Shown piece after piece: positions 8,303 through 15,622 of a stretch of 22,814 nucleotides of DNA. This stretch comes from Myxococcales bacterium. Lineage in GTDB: Bacteria > Myxococcota > Polyangia > HGW-17 > SLPX01. Location: the NCBI GenBank assembly GCA_007131745.1, contig SLPX01000380.1:1-22814 (forward strand), in the 5' to 3' direction. The notes under the pieces were generated by a model that made no database searches, was not told the origin of the DNA, and was given only the letters and a program-made list of their open reading frames with translations. The first letter of the stretch is position 1, and each line of letters starts with the position of its first letter. Both the position numbers and the translations under genes were made by a program.

Positions 8303-9861
8303 GAGTTCCTCCCTCCGATTGATATTGCGCCCGCCCGGGTGGTGGGCATGCCGAAACCCACGGGTACGCGCTGTCCGTCCTTGCCGCAAAAACCCGCTCC
8401 GGAATACATTTCAAGGTCGTCGGCTACCATGTCCATGGTTTCCAGCACTTTTGGTCCGTTTCCGATAAGGTTGGCGTCTTTCACCACGCGGGTGAGTTTT
8501 CCGTTTTCGATCATGCGGCCGTGCTTCAGGTAGAATGTGAAATCCCCGGCCCCGATGTGAACCTGGCCGTTAAGGAAATTCTCGGCATAGAGGCCGTGTT
8601 TGACCGACCGGATAATCTCCTCGGGTTTATGTGGTCCGTTTGCCATGTACGTGTTTCGCATCCTGGGCACGGGAGGAAAGCGAAAAGATTGACGTCGCCC
8701 CGAGCCGGTGGATTCCAGTTCATAGTGCCGGGCCGATATGAGATCGTGCATGTAAGAACGAAGAATCCCTTTTTCGACAAGTTGGGTTCTTTGACCGGGG
8801 GTGGATTCATCGTCCACGTTTATCGTGCCCCTCATTGCAGGGTTGGTTCCATCGTCGAAAATATCTACAACCGGAGGGGCTATTTTCGTGTTGATCCGGT
8901 CCGCGTATATTGAAATGTTCTTGCGGTTGAAATCGGCTTCCATCCCGTGCCCTATGGCCTCGTGTAGGAGGATGCCGGTTATCCCGGGGCCGAACACAAC
9001 CGGGTAGTTGCCCGCGGGAGGGGATTCGGCATCAAAAAGCAGGGTGGTCCAATCCACTGCTTCGCCGGCTGTATGGGCCAGGATTTCCGGAGTAAAAAAC
9101 TCCAGTCCGGCGGCTGAAGCCACGGATTTTCCAGCGGTCTCTGTTTTTCCCTTGTGCCGGCCCACGCAATTTATCCGCAGGACGCCCATGGGTTGAAGAT
9201 CCTCAACCAGCCGCCCCTCCGAATTGGCGATGAGTATATTGGACGTCTCATCGCTCATAGTGACCGTGACCTTGATTATCCGAGGGTCTTTCTTGCGCGC
9301 CAGTTCATCGACTTTGGCGACAAGGGGTATTTTCTTATCTATGCCGACTTCGGTCCAGGGGATTTCGACCGGATAGAAATTCGGGGTTTCCACGGCCTTG
9401 AGTGAAACCGGTTGCACCCCTGGCGCACCCGCCGCCGCCACCGAGGCGGCGGTCCCGGCGGCGGAAATCAGCGATTTTTCACTCAGGTCTTCACTATATG
9501 CGAAACCGGTGGCGTCTCCCTTGAGCACGCGAATCCCCGCGCCCAGGTCTACGTTGGTGTACGCACGGTCGACCTGGCCGTCTTCAAGGCCTACCCAGTG
9601 AGTCACCTTGTGTTGAAGGAACACTTCAGAAAAGTCTCCCCCCCTGGAAAGCGCCTCTTTGAGAATCCGAGCGATCATTCCCTGGTCCACTCCGAATCGA
9701 TCGAAGTAGATTGCACCTTCCACTGCATCCGGCGAAACCGATGGTTTCGGTGTTCGGACATAAGTTGTTTCGGTGCGACACCCCGGAACAACAGGAAGAC
9801 ATGCCAAGGTGGTGGATGCTCCGATCATTTTCAAGAAATCCCTTCGATTACACTCTCCCAT
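8299..9861 (-). CDS. TldD-type zinc metalloprotease with a Tat export signal
   Basis: A 520-residue member of the TldD/PmbA (U62) family, longer than the usual roughly 480 because of an N-terminal extension. The extension NRRDFLKMIGASTTLACLPVVPGC is a Tat signal: twin arginine, FLK, a mild hydrophobic core, then Cys28, which could be a lipid-attachment cysteine (VPGC is an imperfect lipobox). The zinc motif HEAIGH is at 300-305, and Cys492 in GFCGKDGQ is the likely third ligand. The MDMVADDLEMYSGAG block and the C-terminal tail are family-typical. The start ATG at 9861 follows GAGGTG. It forms an operon with the TldE partner through a 4-base overlap. It would act outside the cytoplasm, attached or periplasmic, against an unknown peptide substrate. 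Confidence 0.9.
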   Translation of the reverse strand: MGECNRRDFLKMIGASTTLACLPVVPGCRTETTYVRTPKPSVSPDAVEGAIYFDRFGVDQGMIARILKEALSRGGDFSEVFLQHKVTHWVGLEDGQVDRAYTNVDLGAGIRVLKGDATGFAYSEDLSEKSLISAAGTAASVAAAGAPGVQPVSLKAVETPNFYPVEIPWTEVGIDKKIPLVAKVDELARKKDPRIIKVTVTMSDETSNILIANSEGRLVEDLQPMGVLRINCVGRHKGKTETAGKSVASAAGLEFFTPEILAHTAGEAVDWTTLLFDAESPPAGNYPVVFGPGITGILLHEAIGHGMEADFNRKNISIYADRINTKIAPPVVDIFDDGTNPAMRGTINVDDESTPGQRTQLVEKGILRSYMHDLISARHYELESTGSGRRQSFRFPPVPRMRNTYMANGPHKPEEIIRSVKHGLYAENFLNGQVHIGAGDFTFYLKHGRMIENGKLTRVVKDANLIGNGPKVLETMDMVADDLEMYSGAGFCGKDGQRVPVGFGMPTTRAGAISIGGRNS

Positions 9862-9998
9862 CGAATTTCACCTCTTTCCTTTCAGGCATTCACTCCGGTT
9901 GTAAACCCTTATCATGCGCGAACTTCCGTAACGGTCCAAGCTGTCGACCCGGACCTCGAATCAACGCAGATGTGTTCCGGTTTATTTCACAAATAGGC

Positions 9999-12119
9999 TC
10001 ATGGAGGCGTTATTTGAGGAGCGACGTATCGTTTTACATAAAAAGTCTGGCGTCCTCCCTGTGTGTTCTCCCTGAAAGCCACGTACGGAACGCCGCCCGC
10101 TCCAGCGATCACCGGTATGTGAGCGTCCCTCGCGTTGTTTTCGTTCAGGGGCCCTCCTACTTGCTCCCATCTCTGATCACTTTCCGAAAACCGCATCACC
10201 AAAACCTGGGGCGGGGTGATCGCAAAGGTCGACACAGAGGTGTATGCAAGCCACAAGTTTCCTCCGATCAGCGCGATCGATGGGTCATTGGCGCTTTCGC
10301 TCGTTTCAACATGTTCCTGGCCCACGAATCTCCAAGTGGAATCGGAGACGTGGTACTTCTTGACCGATATGGCGTAGCGGGTTGGAATCTCGTCTTTGAG
10401 TTCCACGGACCAAGCCACGTAGATATTGCCTTCATTGTCGCTTACCGCGGAAATGTGTTCGTTTCTTCCGTCGCCCGGGTATGTTTCGAGCGGCTCCACC
10501 AGGTCGGTCCATAATTCGTCCTGTTCATCCCACCACACCATGGAACGAACCGTTTGCATTAACATGCTGGAGTAACCGACTCCCACGTAGGGCCTGTCGG
10601 TGTGGACAACAGCCGGTCTTCCCACGCTTTGTTCGCATATCTGGCCGTTGTGGGCTGTCACGGAAGGACGCTCATTCCATCCGCCATCGTACCATGCGTA
10701 TCCCGTGCCGAGCCCGCAGTCCAAGGAGCCCAAGTACACCAGGTGCGCCACATCTTCTTCAAACACCATGTCCAGGTGCGAGTGCATTGCGCACGGTGTT
10801 TGATATCCCGGAGCTCCGACCTGTTCCCAGCCGTCGTCTGTCCGCTGCATCAAATGCAGGTTCGGCTGGTCGATCGCCATTGTGGTTCTGGAAAAGAGCA
10901 CATAGGGCTTGGTTCCATCCAACGCCAGCGCAATGTTGCTTTCCAAGTTGTCGGTGATTTCCTGGTTGGGTGAAGGTCCGAGCACGTCCCATTCAGTCCC
11001 GTCGTGACGCGCTACCACCACACGGTGGGTATTTCCCGCCCCACCGGCTACAACTGCTACATAGGGGTGTTCGTCGTCGCTTGCCAGGTCGTGCGCGCTG
11101 AATCTTTCCACGTCCTCGGGGAACGGAACCAAAGTCCACTCTCCGTCGAGATCCGCGCAGAGACCTCCCGTGCACACCTGGTCCGAATCGCATGGGTTGT
11201 CGCATTGGCCGCAGTGATCCATGTGAGCTCTTACGTCGACACAAACTCCATCGCAGTATTCAAGGTTTCCACAATCCACGCATCCGCTGGTATCCAGTTT
11301 GCAATAATCATCACACCCCAGCGCGCCCCCGTCGAATCCGAGGTCTTCACAGGTTTGTCCGCCCAGGTCGTCGCCGTCGCATTCCTCGCCTTCGTCTATA
11401 ACACCGTTTCCACAGAAGGGGCCTTCGCCGGTGCATTCGCTGGTGTCGAAAGTACAATCTTCGTTGCATCCCAGGTCGCCGTTTTCAAAACCGAGGCTCT
11501 GGCAAGATTCACCCGCCAGATCATCACCGTCGCACTCTTCGCCCGGTTCTTGTATCCCGTTTCCACATATCGAAGCGGTTTCGCACCCTGAAGTGTCCAG
11601 CGTGCAGTCTTCGTTGCACGCGAGCGTTCCACCCTCGAAACCGAGGCTTTCACATGTGGCGTTCCTGAAATCATCGCCGTCGCACTCCTCCGGATACTCC
11701 CAGATTCCGTTTCCGCAAACAGCTTCACCCGTGCATTCCGATACGTCAAAAGTGCATTCATCGTTGCACCCCAGATCGCCCGATTCCAGGCCGAGTGATT
11801 CGCATGTTTCACCGTCCAGATTATCTCCGTCGCACAGTTCACCCCCGACGATGAGTCCGTCACCGCAGATTTCAGTGCAAACGCTGGGCTGTCCTTCGCA
11901 CTGCCAACCTTCTTCAATTCGACAGAGGTGGTCGCATCCGTCGCCGTCGACCAGGTTTCCGTCATCACACTCTTCATTGCCTTCCAGGATTCCGTTTCCG
12001 CAGATTCCCTCACCGCTGGTGCTCCTGCTTCCACAGGAAATTCCGGTAGCGGCCACCGACAACACACAGATGAAAAGCCGGAAAAAACCCTTGTTTTTTT
12101 TCCTGTTCTTGTAACTCAT
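9999..12119 (-). CDS. Large Cys-repeat lipoprotein with a C-terminal beta-propeller-like region
   Basis: A 706-residue protein with a lipoprotein signal: basic N-terminus, hydrophobic LFICVLSVAATGISC, lipid cysteine at 29. A DUF4215-like repeat (about 40-83) is followed by four repeats of about 50 residues with the pattern CGNGxxExGEECDGDDLxGxTCxSLGFxxGxLxCNxDCTxDTSxC (about 84-280). Then comes a CDGVCVDVRAHMDHCGQCDNPC segment of the kind found in secreted myxobacterial proteins. The C-terminal half (about 330-706) has regularly spaced short strands such as PYVAVVAGGAG, KPYVLFSRT and LWLAYTSVST, ending in PYVAFRENTQGG, which suggests a seven-bladed-like propeller with WxxVGxP blade motifs. 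The Asp-rich CDGDDL loops could bind calcium, but this is not proven. The RBS is GGGGGT before the ATG. A surface recognition or binding role is likely. Confidence 0.88.
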   Translation of the reverse strand: MSYKNRKKNKGFFRLFICVLSVAATGISCGSRSTSGEGICGNGILEGNEECDDGNLVDGDGCDHLCRIEEGWQCEGQPSVCTEICGDGLIVGGELCDGDNLDGETCESLGLESGDLGCNDECTFDVSECTGEAVCGNGIWEYPEECDGDDFRNATCESLGFEGGTLACNEDCTLDTSGCETASICGNGIQEPGEECDGDDLAGESCQSLGFENGDLGCNEDCTFDTSECTGEGPFCGNGVIDEGEECDGDDLGGQTCEDLGFDGGALGCDDYCKLDTSGCVDCGNLEYCDGVCVDVRAHMDHCGQCDNPCDSDQVCTGGLCADLDGEWTLVPFPEDVERFSAHDLASDDEHPYVAVVAGGAGNTHRVVVARHDGTEWDVLGPSPNQEITDNLESNIALALDGTKPYVLFSRTTMAIDQPNLHLMQRTDDGWEQVGAPGYQTPCAMHSHLDMVFEEDVAHLVYLGSLDCGLGTGYAWYDGGWNERPSVTAHNGQICEQSVGRPAVVHTDRPYVGVGYSSMLMQTVRSMVWWDEQDELWTDLVEPLETYPGDGRNEHISAVSDNEGNIYVAWSVELKDEIPTRYAISVKKYHVSDSTWRFVGQEHVETSESANDPSIALIGGNLWLAYTSVSTFAITPPQVLVMRFSESDQRWEQVGGPLNENNARDAHIPVIAGAGGVPYVAFRENTQGGRQTFYVKRYVAPQITPP

Positions 12120-12248
12120 TTTTTACCCCCGGTTGATAGGATACGTTAAAAAACTCCAACTAACTCTAACCCTTTATTTATCAGAACCTATTCTAAAAGA
12201 ATACCGGTGAGCCTGTCAAACCGGAAACCGCGAAAATGTTCCAGTGCT

Positions 12249-12276
12249 CCGTCCCCAATTTTCCGTCCCCAATTTT
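12249..12276. repeat. Exact tandem 14-bp direct repeat
   Basis: CCGTCCCCAATTTT occurs twice in direct succession (12249-12262 and 12263-12276) and is followed by a further CCAATTTTT. AATTGGGGACGG-type sequences are, from memory, common near repeat-associated transposases in deltaproteobacteria, but none is present here. Confidence 0.7.
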
Positions 12277-12360
12277 TCCAATTTTTCGGGTTTCGACCAC
12301 CTTTTTTTGCAATTAAATTACGAATAGTGTAATCCGTGCGCATAATCGACCGGCCCTTCA

Positions 12361-12435
12361 TCATGTCGCCTCCCACCAAAATGCAAACGGCGACGTCCGG
12401 CGTTTCCAGAGCCTGCGAAAACATGGCCTCGGCAG
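12361..12435 (-). repeat. Dispersed repeat, copy 1
   Basis: On the minus strand this segment carries CCATGTTTTCGCAGGCTC and GCCGGACGTCGCCGTTTG, sharing most of about 48 positions with 22729-22777, which lies in the opposite orientation. GTCGCC and GGCGAC arms flank an 18-base interior. See findings for the comparison and possible nature. Confidence 0.75.
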
Positions 12436-12640
12436 CACTGTGTTTCGTGTTTTGTCCGCTGCGTGTTTGCGGCTTGTTAAAAGAAAAGTGTCGGCGGGCT
12501 AAAGGAGCTGCACTCGTGCCGAACGAGAGGGTTGACAGAACGATCCAGAGGATGAAATCTTCGGTTCTGAATCCAGGGATCCTAATCAACGTGGATCATT
12601 GGTGGCGCAGAGTTAATCAGCAGAGCTAGGAGGTAAAAGC

Positions 12641-13876
12641 ATGGCTCATCTTCACCCGTTCCCCGGCCTGAGACCCAGGCCTGATCTTGTATCTAAAATC
12701 GCAAGTCCGCCGTACGACGTACTGAATTCGGATGAGGCCAGGGAAATGGCTCGATCCAATGAATACAGTTTTTTGCACGTAGTGAAGCCTGAGATAGATC
12801 TGGACCCTTCGATTAATCAGTATGACGACGCAGTGTACCTGAAGGGAGCGGAGAACCTCAAAAAAATGCAGGAATCAGGGGCGATGGTCAAAGACGGGAA
12901 ACCTTGCTTCTATCTTTACCGGCAGCAGATGGGCGATCATGTCCAGACCGGGCTGGTAGCCGGCGCGAGTGTAAAGGAGTATGAAGAGGACAGGATCAAG
13001 AAACATGAACTCACGAGGACAGCGAAGGAAAAAGACCGGATTCGACACATTGAAACCCAGAATGCGCAGTGCGGGCCGGTTTTTCTAACGTACCGAGCCG
13101 ATGACCGCGTTCAGGCGGCGATTGAGGAAGGGTACAAAAACGACCCTGTTTACGATTTTACGGCGGACGACGGGATCAAGCATACTTTGTGGGTCATCGA
13201 CAACGAAGAGGTCATCTCGGGGATTCAGTCCGCTTTTGAGTCGGTTGATAACCTTTACGTGGCCGATGGACATCACAGGTCCGCTTCGGCCACGGAAGTC
13301 TGTAAAAAGCGGCGTGCTGCGAATCCCGGCCACACCGGCAAAGAAGAGTACAACTACTTCCTCACGGTGATCTTTCCTCACAACGAGATGAAAATACTGT
13401 CTTACAATCGCGTGGTAAGGGACCTGGCCGGAAGAAGCCCGGCCGAGTTTTTGGCGGCTTTGGAAGAGATATTCGAACTTTCTCCCACCGATGTAGCGGA
13501 ACCGCCCGAACCCCACCAGTTCGGATTGTACCTGGAAGGAAAGTGGTATCGCTTGAAGGCCGGAAAAAATATCTACGATGAGTCGGATCCCGTCAAAAGC
13601 CTTGACGTGTCCATTCTGCAGGACAATGTCTTGTCGAAACTGCTCGGGATTGAGAACCCGAGAACGGACGAGAGAGTGGATTTCGTGGGGGGTATCAGGG
13701 GTACGAAAGAATTGGAGAAACGTTGTGCAAACGGTTGGGCCGCTGCTTTTGCGCTTTATCCGACAACGATTGAGCAGTTGCTCGAGGTTGCGGATGCCTC
13801 GCTGATAATGCCGCCCAAGTCCACCTGGTTTGAACCCAAGCTGCGGTCAGGAATGGTGGTTCACCTCCTGGATTGA
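12641..13876 (+). CDS. DUF1015 family protein
   Basis: The 411-residue product matches the DUF1015 family from end to end: the N-terminal 'PFPGLRPRPD...ASPPYDV' start, the LHVVKPE segment, 'HELTRTAKEKDRIRH' (about 126-140) and 'VADGHHRSASA' (about 208-218). The length is typical for the family (about 410). The function of DUF1015 is not established; it is often found near serine biosynthesis genes in clostridia and deltaproteobacteria, but none are visible here. Cytoplasmic, no membrane segment. An ideal GGAGG lies upstream of the ATG at 12641. A histidine kinase gene follows after 56 bases in the same direction, so they may share a transcript. Confidence 0.93.
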   Translation: MAHLHPFPGLRPRPDLVSKIASPPYDVLNSDEAREMARSNEYSFLHVVKPEIDLDPSINQYDDAVYLKGAENLKKMQESGAMVKDGKPCFYLYRQQMGDHVQTGLVAGASVKEYEEDRIKKHELTRTAKEKDRIRHIETQNAQCGPVFLTYRADDRVQAAIEEGYKNDPVYDFTADDGIKHTLWVIDNEEVISGIQSAFESVDNLYVADGHHRSASATEVCKKRRAANPGHTGKEEYNYFLTVIFPHNEMKILSYNRVVRDLAGRSPAEFLAALEEIFELSPTDVAEPPEPHQFGLYLEGKWYRLKAGKNIYDESDPVKSLDVSILQDNVLSKLLGIENPRTDERVDFVGGIRGTKELEKRCANGWAAAFALYPTTIEQLLEVADASLIMPPKSTWFEPKLRSGMVVHLLD

Positions 13877-13932
13877 TTGGGTGTTCGGCAATATCCGGAA
13901 AGAGAGGATTGCCGTAGACGGGGAAACGACGG

Positions 13933-15474
13933 ATGTCCGGAGATGAAGAAAATTCGAATCTCCCTTCGAAAACCGGTTTGCAGCGGGAGATGTCCCTGGA
14001 AAAGATGCGTTCGGCCGGGTTGTCCAGGCGGTTTGTTACCGCGTATCTTGCTGTTGCTGTTTCCCTTGCTGTCGGCCTTGCTGCAAGCTCCATACTTCTG
14101 AGAAGAAGTGTGGAAGCGACGGCCAGGGACGCTTTCCAGGGCCGGGCGATAGACCTTTCGCTCGGTGTTGCTTCCACTCTTAACATGGTGCGGGCCGACA
14201 GGGATTCCGATTTGCGCGAAGCTCTCAGTTTGCTTGCCGAAAAACCGGTTCTATCAATCGCGCTTGTGTATGACGACGGCCGGGTGTGGATATCCTCGGA
14301 AAGTATCGAAGAAGAACATCATGATACGATTGCTCTGCCGGGCCGCATTCTGAGCGGCGCGGATCACGCGGTGGAACAATTGTCATCAAGGGGAGCCCGC
14401 CCGGTGTATCGAACATGGCTGCCGTTGAGTTCACCCGGCCGAGGGTTCAGGTTGAGGCGGCACATGAGTCGGGATAAGCGACGGGATCTCCGGGTATCTA
14501 TGCCGGATGTCGAAGATGAGCGATTCCTCGACGCGCAAGTTTATGAGAGCCTTGACAGGCCGGAAAAAGGAAAAGGTCGAGGCGGAATCGGAAGAGGACT
14601 CGGACCTGGAAGAGGACGGGGAAGGAGAGGAGACTTCGGCAGGGCAAGAGGGATTTTTCTCGCGGTGGACGTTGAAGTGGTAGCGGACGAAACCAAGAGG
14701 TCTCTTGAAAGAGCGGCGATGACTCAATGGGTCTCTCTGGGAGCGGCATTCACCCTTGTCCTGGTCAGCTTGCTCTTGTTTCTTGCATACAGAAACGCGG
14801 GAAAACTTGAAAATCGGATGCTCGAACAACAGCGGCTTGCCGAAATGGGTGAGATGGGAGCGGTTTTGGCGCATGAAATCCGAAACCCCCTGGGGGTGAT
14901 CAAGGGGACCGCCCAGGTTCTGGAAGAGAAAATCCGCGATCAGGATGAAGCGGGAAGGCTGCGTATGGTCGTGGACCAGGCTCAGAGGTTGGAGCGCCTT
15001 GTAAACGGTCTTCTGGATTTCGCAAGGCCCAACGACCTTCGAAAAGAAGAACAGGATCTTCGAATTCTGGCTGAGAAAGCGTGTGCTGTTCTGGAGAGTG
15101 AAGCTGTTGCCAAGCGGGTCGCTGTTTTGCAGGACCTGGATTCGGTCAGGGTACAAGCGGACCCGGATGCCTTGATGCAGGTTTTACTGAATCTACTTGG
15201 AAATGCAGTTCATTCGGTCGAAAAGGGCGGGAATGTGGTGGTTAAGGCGCGAAAAAGGGGAAACAACGCGGTCGTGGAAGTGCTCGACGACGGAGCGGGG
15301 ATACCCGAAAACCTGGGGCAACGGATTTTTTCTCCTTTTGTAACATCCAAGAGCGATGGATGTGGTCTGGGTCTTTCCGTTTCGCGCAGGATCGCGGAGG
15401 AGCACGGCGGAACCTTGAAGGCTGAAAATCGCCGGGAAGGGGGAGCAAGGTTTGTTCTTACTTTGCCGTTGTGA
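13933..15474 (+). CDS. Membrane sensor histidine kinase (NtrB/ZraS-like)
   Basis: A 513-residue kinase. TM1 lies at about 34-56 and TM2 at about 267-286, enclosing a sensor region of about 210 residues outside the cytoplasm. That region contains an unusual Arg/Gly-rich segment (about 212-240, for example GRGLGPGRGRGRRG). Then come HisKA with the phosphoacceptor His314 (AHEIRNPLG) and HATPase_c: N-box N420/N424 (LLNLLGNAV), G1 DDGAGIP (452-458), F-box IFSPFVT and G2 GCGLGL (476-481). All catalytic motifs are intact. It should phosphorylate the regulator encoded just downstream. The arrangement resembles ZraS, a metal or envelope-stress sensor, but the ligand is not predictable. The ATG at 13933 has GGGGAA upstream. 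Confidence 0.93.
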   Translation: MSGDEENSNLPSKTGLQREMSLEKMRSAGLSRRFVTAYLAVAVSLAVGLAASSILLRRSVEATARDAFQGRAIDLSLGVASTLNMVRADRDSDLREALSLLAEKPVLSIALVYDDGRVWISSESIEEEHHDTIALPGRILSGADHAVEQLSSRGARPVYRTWLPLSSPGRGFRLRRHMSRDKRRDLRVSMPDVEDERFLDAQVYESLDRPEKGKGRGGIGRGLGPGRGRGRRGDFGRARGIFLAVDVEVVADETKRSLERAAMTQWVSLGAAFTLVLVSLLLFLAYRNAGKLENRMLEQQRLAEMGEMGAVLAHEIRNPLGVIKGTAQVLEEKIRDQDEAGRLRMVVDQAQRLERLVNGLLDFARPNDLRKEEQDLRILAEKACAVLESEAVAKRVAVLQDLDSVRVQADPDALMQVLLNLLGNAVHSVEKGGNVVVKARKRGNNAVVEVLDDGAGIPENLGQRIFSPFVTSKSDGCGLGLSVSRRIAEEHGGTLKAENRREGGARFVLTLPL

Positions 15475-15622
15475 TTTAGACGGCCGTTTTGTGTTATTGT
15501 GAACGTTTTGACACGGTTGTGAAAGAATTTTCACCCGGCGAAGATTGTTAATGCGATAGTTTGAATAATTGCTTTCAAGCTATTGTAATTGCATGTAAAT
15601 ACAAAGGTTAAGGTAGTCTCGA
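15475..15622 (+). promoter_or_regulatory. Intergenic control region of the response-regulator gene
   Basis: Between kinase and regulator, TTGAAT (15561-15566) and TGTAAT (15584-15589), 17 bases apart, form a good sigma-70-like promoter about 35 bases from the start codon at 15623. Upstream are a perfect inverted repeat GTGAAA-GAAT-TTTCAC (15519-15534) and two copies of TTGTGAA about 19 bases apart. These are candidate binding sites for the regulator itself or another factor. The two partners therefore need not be transcribed strictly together. Confidence 0.5.

Larger units (their letters stand above)
12120..12640. other. Gene-poor interval with repeats
   Basis: About 520 bases between two divergent genes. 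A minus-strand frame at 12188-12589 (133 aa) has a signal-peptide-like start but no RBS, and the reading passes through repeat DNA, so I do not call it a gene. The interval holds an AT-rich hairpin (TATTCT-AAA-AGAATA, 12189-12203), a 14-bp direct repeat (12249-12276) and the dispersed repeat described separately. TTGTCC and TGTTAA hexamers 17 bases apart at about 12456-12484 are a weak promoter candidate for the gene at 12641. Confidence 0.55.

Noticed and set aside
9983..9995. TATTT-CAC-AAATA inverted repeat near the end of the Cys-repeat lipoprotein gene
   Set aside because: Short, AT-only stem without a U-run; too weak for a terminator and without clear regulatory position.
11396..12114. 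Long frames of 223-227 aa on both strands within the Cys-repeat lipoprotein gene
   Set aside because: The low-complexity repeat produces open shadow frames; only the 706-aa frame has a signal peptide, RBS and coherent repeats.
12188..12589. 133-aa minus-strand frame with a signal-peptide-like start
   Set aside because: No RBS; it passes through the dispersed repeat and a tandem repeat, and its most recognisable segment is explained by repeat DNA.
12336..12629. 97-aa plus-strand frame
   Set aside because: Overlaps the same repeat on the other strand, has no RBS and no recognisable domain.
14431..15156. 241-aa minus-strand frame
   Set aside because: Antisense to the histidine kinase, whose motifs are complete.
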